Shown: positions 1 to 6,178 of the stretch, piece by piece
Position numbering within the stretch: the stretch's first letter is position 1
Layout: the number at the start of each line of letters is the position of its first letter
Source: Desulfobacula sp.
GTDB lineage: Bacteria; Desulfobacterota; Desulfobacteria; Desulfobacterales; Desulfobacteraceae
Assembly (NCBI GenBank): GCA_029940235.1
Contig: JAOZRI010000116.1
Location: 1 to 7,033, forward strand
Length of the DNA stretch: 7,033 nucleotides
Direction of reading: 5' to 3'
The notes under the pieces: generated by a model
Databases searched by the model: none
What the model saw: the letters and a program-made list of their open reading frames with translations, nothing else
What the model was told of the DNA's origin: nothing
Translations under genes and position numbers: made by a program

Positions 1-53
1 CCAGAACGGTCAGAAAAATTTCCTCAGACCTGGAAGCCATGGTAGTGGCATAC

Positions 54-141
54 AGTTAAAATACTATAAGGTGTTTTTTTGAAAAAAACTATGCTCCAAA
101 AGGTGTAAAAGGGAGTAAAAAAAGGAGTATTTATGGATAGT
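54..141. repeat. Copy A of a dispersed ~80-bp direct repeat, probable insertion-sequence end
   Basis: This segment matches 4624-4700 in the same orientation. The first 19 bases (AGTTAAAATACTATAAGGT) are identical in both copies. A shared block AAAAAACTATG follows, and then an A-rich stretch with repeated GGAGT-like words ending in GGAGTAT. Copy A is about 11 bases longer because it has one extra A-rich unit. Similarity begins sharply at base 54 and fades after about 141. The C-terminal end of a transposase-like reading frame stops at 151 on the minus strand, right beside the repeat. That is the expected arrangement for the terminal non-coding part of an insertion sequence. I cannot see a matching inverted terminal repeat or target duplication, so the IS interpretation is inference. 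Confidence 0.8.
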
Positions 142-150
142 AGGGTTCCG

Positions 151-375
151 TTAAAGCAATTTTTCAATCATGCAGAGGAGGAATGATATTGAAAGTTGGC
201 CTTTCATCTTCATTTTTATAAGAGCAGGCAACAAAGGTATTTGCTCCCTGTTTTCAACACGGTATATGAGATAATCCCAGAATGAAATCCCTAATTTTCT
301 ACAGGTTTTTTTGATACTTGTAAATACGTTTGGACAAAAGCCTATGTTGTCATAGTTGTAATTACAAGGCTCGGT
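151..375 (-). pseudogene. Degenerate transposase C-terminal fragment
   Basis: The minus strand here encodes about 74 residues ending in TAA at 151-153, with an in-frame TGA just upstream (376-378). The middle contains TCRKLGISFWDYL followed by a stretch with IPLLPALI. This resembles the tail of DDE-type transposases found in many proteobacterial insertion sequences ('C-K/R-x-G-x-S-F-W-x-Y-L ... IP-x-L-x-x-LI'), recalled as a pattern rather than confirmed by search. There is no start codon context. Reading further upstream in the same frame gives more stops (421-423 and 460-462), and no catalytic DDE region is visible, so this is a remnant. Its end lies 10 bases from repeat copy A, supporting an IS origin. 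The IS family cannot be assigned from this piece. Confidence 0.5.
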
Positions 376-538
376 TCATGGGATTCTAAGAAATAAACCG
401 TGTGTCCTCTCTGGTTGAACTCATACATTTAGATTGCCATCTGGTTTATCACCAGCAACCTAATATCTTGAATTGTTTTTCTCATTTTGAACTCCTTTGT
501 TTTACCATAGTATCAATAATTAAGCTGTTTTAAATTCC
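376..538. other. Non-coding or decayed tail downstream of the HupE-like gene
   Basis: No intact gene is visible. On the minus strand a good Shine-Dalgarno sequence (AAAGGAG) precedes an ATG at 485 that opens only an 18-codon frame, stopping at 429-431. Neighbouring frames contain short open stretches interrupted by stops, which fits further decay of the element whose transposase tail lies at 151-375. I see no convincing rho-independent terminator for the HupE-like gene, which stops at 539-541. Only weak AT-only complementarity is present around 518-538. Confidence 0.4.
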
Positions 539-1537
539 TTACAATAAAAAACTGGCACTCCGCTGTAAAAGCCAAAAAGAGGCCAGACTCCCTACACAAT
601 ATGCCACTGGTTTCTGCAGGATAGGCTGCCGCATGTCAATTTTAATGTATAAAAGAGCCTTAATGACAAAGAGTACGGCAAAGACAAATATAAGCTGACC
701 TATTTCAACCCCTACATTGAAAAACAATAAACCTGTGGCGAGTTCAACCTGGGGCAGACCTATTTCTTTAAGTAATGCTGCAAATCCAAAGCCATGCAGC
801 AGGCCAAAGGATGCTGACACTGTCAGCGGATATTTCCAGGTTAGAGTACTACGTCTGCCTTTTGCGATTTCTGTGGACAGAAAGACAATACTTAAAGCAA
901 TAATGGCTTCCACCGGGGCTATGGACAAGGTAACGATTTTCAAGGCTGACAATACCAGTGTCACAGAGTGAGCCAGGGTAAAACCGGTAATGGTGATTAA
1001 AATTCGTTTGGCCGTGCCTGCAATTAAAATGAGACTGACCAGAAATAATAAGTGGTCAATGCCTTCCCAGATATGCTTGATACCAAGCCTTGTATAGGTT
1101 GCCGCCACCTGTATCACTGTGGGTGATGCTTCAACCACAACCCATGGCTTTTCCGGCATGAGGCGTGAAATCTGAACTGAACCATCAAGACGTTCGATAC
1201 GTACCAGAACCTCGGTAAACGTTGCCTGCAAGCCTTCTATATAAATGCGACTATTTACGAGAGCCTCATCATGACGGATACGCCATTGTTTAATATATGA
1301 CCCGTCGCCAAAGCGTTCAACAGGATCTGCGATATTTTCTACGCCATCAGCAAATTTAACATACAGCCCCAAACGCAAACTCTTTTTTTTGGCAGGGACT
1401 TTCCATAAGACAGAATACGTATTTTTGTCTTGCTGAATCAATTCCAGATAGCTTGGACGAACCTCATGACTCAGGACAGGTGAGGCCAGGAGCAATAATA
1501 GTATGACAAAGAGCCAAATACACCTTTTCATCATCAT
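539..1537 (-). CDS. HupE/UreJ family membrane protein (possible metal permease)
   Basis: The protein has 332 residues. A signal peptide (about 1-23, hydrophobic core ending ASPVLS) leaves a mature N-terminus beginning HEVRP. An extracytoplasmic beta-rich region follows (about 24-145), then a multi-pass membrane domain (about 150-330). The membrane part carries the family's histidine and acidic motifs: KHIWEGIDHLLFL (H155, D161, H162), TLAHS (H190), an E at 223, LLHGFGF (H248) and FFNVGVEIGQ (E278). HupE/UreJ proteins are linked to nickel or cobalt uptake. This longer subgroup with an N-terminal periplasmic domain is poorly characterised, so the substrate is inference. The start overlaps the stop of the isomerase gene by ATGA (1534-1537), implying translational coupling. 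Three consecutive ATG codons make the exact start uncertain by one or two residues. Confidence 0.88.
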   Translation of the reverse strand: MMMKRCIWLFVILLLLLASPVLSHEVRPSYLELIQQDKNTYSVLWKVPAKKKSLRLGLYVKFADGVENIADPVERFGDGSYIKQWRIRHDEALVNSRIYIEGLQATFTEVLVRIERLDGSVQISRLMPEKPWVVVEASPTVIQVAATYTRLGIKHIWEGIDHLLFLVSLILIAGTAKRILITITGFTLAHSVTLVLSALKIVTLSIAPVEAIIALSIVFLSTEIAKGRRSTLTWKYPLTVSASFGLLHGFGFAALLKEIGLPQVELATGLLFFNVGVEIGQLIFVFAVLFVIKALLYIKIDMRQPILQKPVAYCVGSLASFWLLQRSASFLL

Positions 1538-2415
1538 TCCCGGTTTTCTCCTGTTTGCTGCCCTGAAATCCCGGAACCCTTATCATCGTCCAGCCAGTGA
1601 ATGGTCACTATGTAACGGCTGAGCAATTCATCATAATATTTTTTTGTTGAACGCTTTTTCCAGGAATTTTCCAACTCACGCTCAACCTGACTGCGAATTT
1701 CAGAGAGTTTGGGAAGTTTCCCATCTTGTCTCTTTTCGATATACGCAAGATGGACACCAAAACCCGAACGAATCGGGCCATACCACGAACCTGTACTTAA
1801 CTTCGCACTGTTTATAGTAAAATCACGACCAAAAACCCGCCCCAGTTCAGTCAGGCTTTTGTGCTGATAAAGAGGCTTAAAGAGATACCTGTCACCCAGT
1901 TTTGTGATATCCTGCTCCGGCTTTGCCCGCAGCTGCTGTAATATTTTTTCTGCTGTAGAATATGTCGCATCACCATGCTTTTGAGGGTCCAGAAAGACCT
2001 GGCGGATGGTAAGTTTCGGCTCCAAACGGAACTGGCCGCTATTCTCATCTAAATACTCTGCCAACAACTCATCGGTTACCTGGGGAGGCGGACTGTTTTC
2101 TTCAGCAATAAACTCAAGTTTTTGCCGAATGCGACGGGTAATGACAATATCATTTTTATCCAGTCCCAGCTTTACCCCTTCCAGATAACCGGCCTGATCA
2201 ATGACATACTCCTGAACAACATTCTCCAGTTCTTTTTGGGTTGGAGATCGTTGCCAGGTTTTCATGAACAGGGTGGCAAGATGTCTAATTTTACCTTGGG
2301 AAATAACAATATTCTGCTGTTGATCATCGATATTACCCCAAGTCATAGAAGCGACATAAATTAATGCACCCAGGACAATAAAATGTAATAATGGCTCTTT
2401 AAAAAATTTTTTCAT
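1534..2415 (-). CDS. Membrane-anchored PpiC-type peptidyl-prolyl cis-trans isomerase
   Basis: The protein has 293 residues. A short basic N-terminus and one hydrophobic segment (about 9-25) suggest an inner-membrane anchor with the rest in the periplasm. A helical SurA/PpiD-like region follows (about 35-125, with QRSPTQKELENVVQEYV). A parvulin-type rotamase domain lies at about 130-235, starting PKLTIRQVFLDP and containing a diagnostic GSWYGPIRSGFGVHLAYI segment. A charged helical tail completes it. Parvulins catalyse proline isomerisation and assist folding of exported proteins. The position between an exported hydrolase and a HupE-like membrane protein suggests a dedicated chaperone for one of them, which is inference. 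The ATG at 2415 has only a weak ribosome site. The gene lies 82 bases after the DUF3604 stop and overlaps the next gene by four bases. Confidence 0.88.
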   Translation of the reverse strand: MKKFFKEPLLHFIVLGALIYVASMTWGNIDDQQQNIVISQGKIRHLATLFMKTWQRSPTQKELENVVQEYVIDQAGYLEGVKLGLDKNDIVITRRIRQKLEFIAEENSPPPQVTDELLAEYLDENSGQFRLEPKLTIRQVFLDPQKHGDATYSTAEKILQQLRAKPEQDITKLGDRYLFKPLYQHKSLTELGRVFGRDFTINSAKLSTGSWYGPIRSGFGVHLAYIEKRQDGKLPKLSEIRSQVERELENSWKKRSTKKYYDELLSRYIVTIHWLDDDKGSGISGQQTGENRE

Positions 2416-2445
2416 TTTACCAGATAACTCATGTACTTAAATAGC

Positions 2446-2485
2446 GATGAACACTTGAAGATCGGCAGAATTTCAAGTGTTCATC
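2446..2485 (-). promoter_or_regulatory. Perfect 14-bp inverted repeat between cistrons
   Basis: GATGAACACTTGAA (2446-2459) and TTCAAGTGTTCATC (2472-2485) are exact reverse complements separated by a 12-base loop. The stem starts 12 bases past the DUF3604 stop codon in the direction of transcription and ends 30 bases before the isomerase start. No T-run follows on the minus strand, so it is not a classical rho-independent terminator. It could act as an mRNA 3'-end stabiliser that lowers downstream expression, a partial attenuator, or a protein-binding palindrome. Confidence 0.7.
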
Positions 2486-2497
2486 ATCTTGAGCCTG

Positions 2498-4417
2498 CTA
2501 ACTTTCAGGGGTATACCAAATGGGTGATGTGTAAGCACGCTCCTGAATACTCACAGGCACATCTGCCGGACGTTCCACTTTAAAGTACTTGGCATCATAG
2601 GTTGTCCAGCGAGGCGTTGGAATTTCCAGCACACGAACATAATAGAATGCACGTTGTTTGGCATCAAACTCCGGATCTTCCCAATAAGCTGCTAATACAG
2701 GCTCACCAATACTATTATCAAAGTACGCTTCTTTTTCATTCACCGTGTTACCAACAGGTGTTTTACAACGACCGTCAGCGCCGATTTTTCGACCGTCAGA
2801 TACGGCAATATCATATACTCGCTCATGAGCAGCACCTTTGGCATCCGTCCAGCCTTTGATCACCTGGATACGATCAAGGTTAGCCCAATCAGGATCACGT
2901 AATGCACGAATCAAAAACTTTGGCGATTTGCCTTTTGCATTAGTCAAATCCCCGCCCATTGCTACGCCGTTATCGTAACCATAGCGTGCAAAATCAGCAC
3001 GATTCACGTCATCTTTAGAAAAATTCCACCCGGCAAAAACGCGTACTTTAAGCCGTGTACCTGTTGTCGCAAATGTCTCTTTTCTTGACATGGCATCATG
3101 TAACGCTTCACGGGTATTTTCACGAGACCATATGGCTGCCAAGCCGGCTGCTCCGGTACTACGATGGTAAATAGCGTAATCACGCCCTTCTGGATCCGGC
3201 AGGTAACCCGTTACTTGCTCTTCAAAACGGTGTTTATTATTTGCAGGTTCAGTAGCAGATATTTTACCAAAGTATTGGTCCTCAGTCGTTGATACAAGCG
3301 ATGTATGAGAATCCGTACTGCCAATCAAACCAAATTTAAATGGGTTTACACCCAATTTTTCTTCATATTGCAAACCACGCTTGAATGCTTCACGAGCATA
3401 TTCTTTTTCGATCATGCCTTTTTCTTTGGCTGCTCCGAAACTACCTTTATCCCATGTTTCAAAATCAGCAAATTCATCATTAGGAGACAAACCAGGGTTG
3501 GCTTCTCCATCACCTTTCATTTGCGTAACTTCATAAAGCGGCTCGGCTTTCATACGTCGTTCCGCATAATCACGATCAATAGGTTTCTTGGTGGTAAAAG
3601 TAATATCATCAAACATTAAACCATTGGAAAGGTTGCCATTATGCGCAATTGCAAGTGCTTGTCCGCCAGTTTTCGCTTCGTAATCTTCCATATATTTCCA
3701 TAGATCTTCTGGATCTTCAGAATCATAAACTGACATTGGAAGAACCTGATTAGTTTTATCCATGTTGTCGCGGAAAATAACATTGCGGTGCAAATTGTTG
3801 CCCTTTGGGGTAGAGGTCCATTCAAAGCCTATAAAGGCTGTGAATTTTCCTGGATCATTGTGCTTTTCAGCCGCTTCCTGAACACGCTCCCACATACTTT
3901 TCATGATTTCAGGGTTGTCTGCAAAAGGATCTTTACCTGATGCTACTGCCGCAGCCCAAATTGTATAAGCATCGCCTAGTTTTCCTGCTTTTACCAGGTC
4001 ATAGACTTTCTTTCCCCACTTATGGTTTTTGACGGTTTCACTATCTTCATCAATCAGTGGTGATAAACCAAGGTTTTCAGCATGATCTGAAACCACTAAA
4101 AAGTCTAATGGACGTAACAAACGTGCCTTAACCCCTGTGCTCGAGGTTACCATCTCGCCTTTTGCAAATCGGTATGCTTCATCTGGGCCGATGCGATTGC
4201 CAAAAAAACCGGCGTCTGTTGAATAGGATGTATGTAAATGTGTATCACCATAGTAAACATTATCCGGATAGGTATCATTAATATAAGGCGAATAATCTGC
4301 GTGCCCAGCTCGCGCGTCAACCAAATTGGTTGGGGTATCTTTTGCTTGAACGATACCGACACTCAAGAGAACACCTGAGATAATCACAGCAATGACACTT
4401 TTATTAAATTTCATCAT
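2498..4417 (-). CDS. Exported DUF3604-family, PHP-like metal-dependent hydrolase
   Basis: The protein has 639 residues, the usual size for DUF3604. A signal peptide (1-25, ending VQA) predicts export to the periplasm. The mature protein carries the ordered metal-ligand motifs of the PHP phosphoesterase-like fold: GDTHLHTSYS (H60, H62), VVSDHAEN (D111, H112), GFEWT (E199), AIAHNGN (H259) and GSTDSHTS (D369, H371). These support a multi-metal hydrolase. The substrate is unknown and I do not assign one. The start ATG at 4417 has a strong AGGAG five bases upstream. A second ATG follows directly, so the start may be one residue shorter. It is the first gene of a cluster with the PpiC-type isomerase and the HupE-like protein. 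A short hairpin (GAGC-GTTA-GCTC type, about 4451-4464) and an AT-rich TATATA stretch precede it, but no promoter can be assigned firmly. Confidence 0.9.
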   Translation of the reverse strand: MMKFNKSVIAVIISGVLLSVGIVQAKDTPTNLVDARAGHADYSPYINDTYPDNVYYGDTHLHTSYSTDAGFFGNRIGPDEAYRFAKGEMVTSSTGVKARLLRPLDFLVVSDHAENLGLSPLIDEDSETVKNHKWGKKVYDLVKAGKLGDAYTIWAAAVASGKDPFADNPEIMKSMWERVQEAAEKHNDPGKFTAFIGFEWTSTPKGNNLHRNVIFRDNMDKTNQVLPMSVYDSEDPEDLWKYMEDYEAKTGGQALAIAHNGNLSNGLMFDDITFTTKKPIDRDYAERRMKAEPLYEVTQMKGDGEANPGLSPNDEFADFETWDKGSFGAAKEKGMIEKEYAREAFKRGLQYEEKLGVNPFKFGLIGSTDSHTSLVSTTEDQYFGKISATEPANNKHRFEEQVTGYLPDPEGRDYAIYHRSTGAAGLAAIWSRENTREALHDAMSRKETFATTGTRLKVRVFAGWNFSKDDVNRADFARYGYDNGVAMGGDLTNAKGKSPKFLIRALRDPDWANLDRIQVIKGWTDAKGAAHERVYDIAVSDGRKIGADGRCKTPVGNTVNEKEAYFDNSIGEPVLAAYWEDPEFDAKQRAFYYVRVLEIPTPRWTTYDAKYFKVERPADVPVSIQERAYTSPIWYTPES

Positions 4418-4467
4418 ACTTTCTCCTTTGTTTTATATATTCGACTTTCAAGAGCTAACGCTCTGGT

Positions 4468-4590
4468 TCAGATATAGCGTAAATCGATCCGCATATCATA
4501 CCATATCAAATCAATTTCACCCTGCACTCTAATTCGATATTTGGCAGGTGTTTCGATTTTAAATTTTTCCCAGTTTAATTCCTCAACCAT
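4468..4590 (-). pseudogene. Short ORF, probable truncated small conserved protein
   Basis: A 40-codon frame begins at an ATG (4588-4590) with a good ribosome site, GAGGTGATCC, just upstream, and ends with TGA at 4468-4470. The protein begins MVEELNWEKFKIETPAKY and continues RIRVQGEIDLIWYDM. The 'PAxYRIRVQGxLDExWSDRxGG' pattern is, as I recall, the N-terminus of a family of small bacterial proteins of about 70-90 residues with no known function. Here the similarity stops after WYDM and the frame closes early. The gene therefore seems cut short, perhaps by a deletion. It lies between repeat copy B (34 bases upstream) and the DUF3604 gene. A functional 40-residue product cannot be excluded. Confidence 0.5.
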
Positions 4591-4623
4591 GGATCACCTC
4601 ACTTTTTTGCTTGTGTAAAAAAT

Positions 4624-4700
4624 AGTTAAAATACTATAAGGTATTGGTTTGCAAAAAACTATGCCCCAAAAGGAGTAAAAAAGGAGTATAGATGGGTAGT
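4624..4700. repeat. Copy B of the dispersed ~80-bp direct repeat
   Basis: The segment aligns with 54-141 in the same orientation. It has the same sharp left boundary (AGTTAAAATACTATAAGGT) and the same right part (GGAGTAT, then ATGG and GTAGT). It has two rather than three A-rich GGAGT units. Homology begins at 4624 and ends near 4700. From 4701 onward the DNA is the 3' end of the broken spermidine-synthase-like gene. The last 21 codons of that reading frame (ending in a stop at 4634) come entirely from this repeat, so insertion or rearrangement at this point truncated the gene. No transposase remnant accompanies this copy. Confidence 0.8.
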
Positions 4701-5301
4701 TGGATATTTGAACTTTTTGAAAACATCAAATCAATTTCTTGAGATGAGCAAAAAATTTTGTTTGGATTGATACCGGAATCGCATCTGGTGATTTTAGCAA
4801 AATTGATTTGATCACTGTAGATATTAAAAACTAACAACCCTAGGCTGAGTAAAACTAAAATTGTACTAACAAATTTAATGCCTTTACTTTGGTTAAACAG
4901 CATGGACACTGCCAGTAAAGTTAGTATAAGAATAAAACAGTTCTCTTCTCTTAACCAGGGTATCAGAATAACAGAAGACAACACCCCCAATGTTGCCCCA
5001 GTCAGATCTAAAAAATAAATTGTATGGGAGTTTTGTCTCTGCAGAAAATAAGAAATAAGACTATTACCTGCAATAAAAGAGAGAACCAAAAAAGGTGAAA
5101 AAAAGATGTAAGAAGGAAAAGCCACAAAGTTAACAAAAGATAGAATAATACATATGAACATCATTAATTTTAAAATAAAAATACTTTTAGCTTTGAGCTC
5201 ATGAAAAATCTGCTTAATATTGAACCGATTCCCAAGCCAAGAAGAGCATAGGAAATTACCATCAATGCATTTATATTTTTCAAGATACCTTTCAACCACA
5301 T
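4701..5301 (-). pseudogene. Frameshifted, 3'-truncated spermidine-synthase-like membrane protein
   Basis: Two minus-strand frames join to give one recognisable protein. The first runs from an ATG at 5301 and reads MWLKGILKNINALMV followed by ISYALLGLGIGSILSRFF. It stops at 5170-5172. The second frame takes over near 5170-5190, in an A/T-rich stretch, and reads through several hydrophobic segments containing IYFLDLTGATLGVLSSVIL. 'SYALLGLGxGSLL' and 'YFxDLxGAxLGxL' are hallmarks of the multi-pass membrane domain attached to spermidine-synthase-like proteins. The second frame then continues to the pre-catalytic linker (KIFCSSQEIDLMFSKSSNIQ) and runs into repeat copy B, so the nucleotide-binding aminopropyltransferase-like domain is lost. 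The N-terminal membrane helices also appear to be missing. It is very AT-rich compared with its neighbours. A sequencing error could explain the frameshift but not the truncation. Confidence 0.7.
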
Positions 5302-5318
5302 ACTCCCTTTTGGAGAGG

Positions 5319-5340
5319 GTTACATTTGATGAAATGTGAC
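5319..5340 (-). other. Small stem-loop after the M48 gene
   Basis: GTTACATTT and AAATGTGAC flank a GATG loop, giving six perfect pairs next to the loop and two more beyond one mismatch. It lies 7 bases after the protease stop codon (5347-5349) in the direction of transcription. It could help end or protect the operon mRNA, but no T-run follows, so I do not call it a terminator. Confidence 0.4.
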
Positions 5341-5346
5341 ACTGTA

Positions 5347-6174
5347 TTAGTTTTTTATTAATACATCATTTAGGGGATTCACTGTTTTAACATCAAAATT
5401 CATCTCTTTTGCAAGCCTGTAAAGATCATCGATACGCTCTAAGGCTTCCGGATGGCTGTTAAAATAATGCCCGAGAAAGTTCTTTCCCCCTTTATCATTT
5501 GGTGTCATGGCTTTGAAAAATTCTGTTGCCCCCCCTACATGACCGTAAAAGCACGCCAGAATTTCCAAGGCTTTCTTGTCAGCCATGCTTTCTCGAGTTT
5601 GAGAATACTGTGCCATGTTAAAATTTACGGCCGGCGCGAACAGCTGTGTAAAGTCTGAACCAGGGCCTGTAACGAAAGCTGCCATCGCTGCAATAACAAT
5701 CCCCCTGCCCATTCCTCGCAAATGATCTCTATGAATAAAATGTGCTAGTTCATGGGCCAGGACAAAGGAAAGACCATTTTCAGAAGTTACTTTGTTGAGC
5801 AGGCCATTGAGAACAATAATCCGCCCTCCGGGAAAAGCCATGGCATTGGCTTGCTCCGTATCGATTAGATGAACAGTTAACGGATATGAAAGATGGATAC
5901 ATTGCCTTAACTGGTCTACCATGCGCTGAAGTTCTGCCTGCTTTGGATCTTTAGCACTAACAACGCCTGCTTTTGATCTATTGAAAGAAGAGAATATCTT
6001 TGCTTCCATTTCAGGAGAAATATAATCCACTGCATAATCAACAAACAGACCCGTTGTCCAAAAAGCAATAAGCAAAAAAACAGTTATCCCTAAAAATAAT
6101 GTGACAAACTCTCTGACTGGCTGGTCATGAGAGACATTATCATTATGGTCAGGTAATGAAGGTTTATATTCCAT
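5347..6174 (-). CDS. Membrane-anchored M48 family zinc metalloprotease
   Basis: The protein has 275 residues from the ATG at 6174. A polar N-terminus of about 20 residues precedes one membrane helix (about 23-45). The peptidase domain has NAMAFPGGRIIVLNGLL (about 110-126), the HEXXH zinc site LAHELAHFIHRDH (H141, E142, H145) and the third-ligand region RESMADKKALEI (E195), all in M48 order. M48 enzymes of this type degrade damaged or misfolded proteins at the membrane or in the periplasm. A longer frame can start at TTG 6231 but would overlap the preceding gene by about 50 bases. The ATG at 6174, four bases after that gene's stop, fits better although it has no clear Shine-Dalgarno sequence. 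Translation probably relies on coupling to the upstream cistron. It is the last gene of the YbjQ-YbjQ-M48 operon. Confidence 0.9.
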   Translation of the reverse strand: MEYKPSLPDHNDNVSHDQPVREFVTLFLGITVFLLIAFWTTGLFVDYAVDYISPEMEAKIFSSFNRSKAGVVSAKDPKQAELQRMVDQLRQCIHLSYPLTVHLIDTEQANAMAFPGGRIIVLNGLLNKVTSENGLSFVLAHELAHFIHRDHLRGMGRGIVIAAMAAFVTGPGSDFTQLFAPAVNFNMAQYSQTRESMADKKALEILACFYGHVGGATEFFKAMTPNDKGGKNFLGHYFNSHPEALERIDDLYRLAKEMNFDVKTVNPLNDVLIKN

Positions 6175-6178
6175 GATA

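Noticed and set aside
3..59. Plus-strand open frame ending RTVRKISSDLEAMVVAYS just inside repeat copy A
   Set aside because: It could be the 3' end of a gene cut by the element, but only 18 residues are visible and no family is recognisable.
429..485. 18-codon minus-strand ORF after a good Shine-Dalgarno sequence
   Set aside because: It is too short and without recognisable similarity; mentioned in the description of the region but not called as a gene.
717..971. Plus-strand 84-codon ORF
   Set aside because: It lies entirely opposite the HupE-like gene, whose conserved motifs fix the coding strand; it has no ribosome site or recognisable motif.
2006..2364. Two plus-strand ORFs opposite the isomerase gene
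   Set aside because: They are antisense shadows of the PpiC-type gene with low-complexity, unfamily-like sequences.
2602..3619. Plus-strand ORFs opposite the DUF3604 gene
   Set aside because: They are antisense to a gene with clear metal-ligand motifs; their translations are rich in F, H and Q, as expected from reverse reading.
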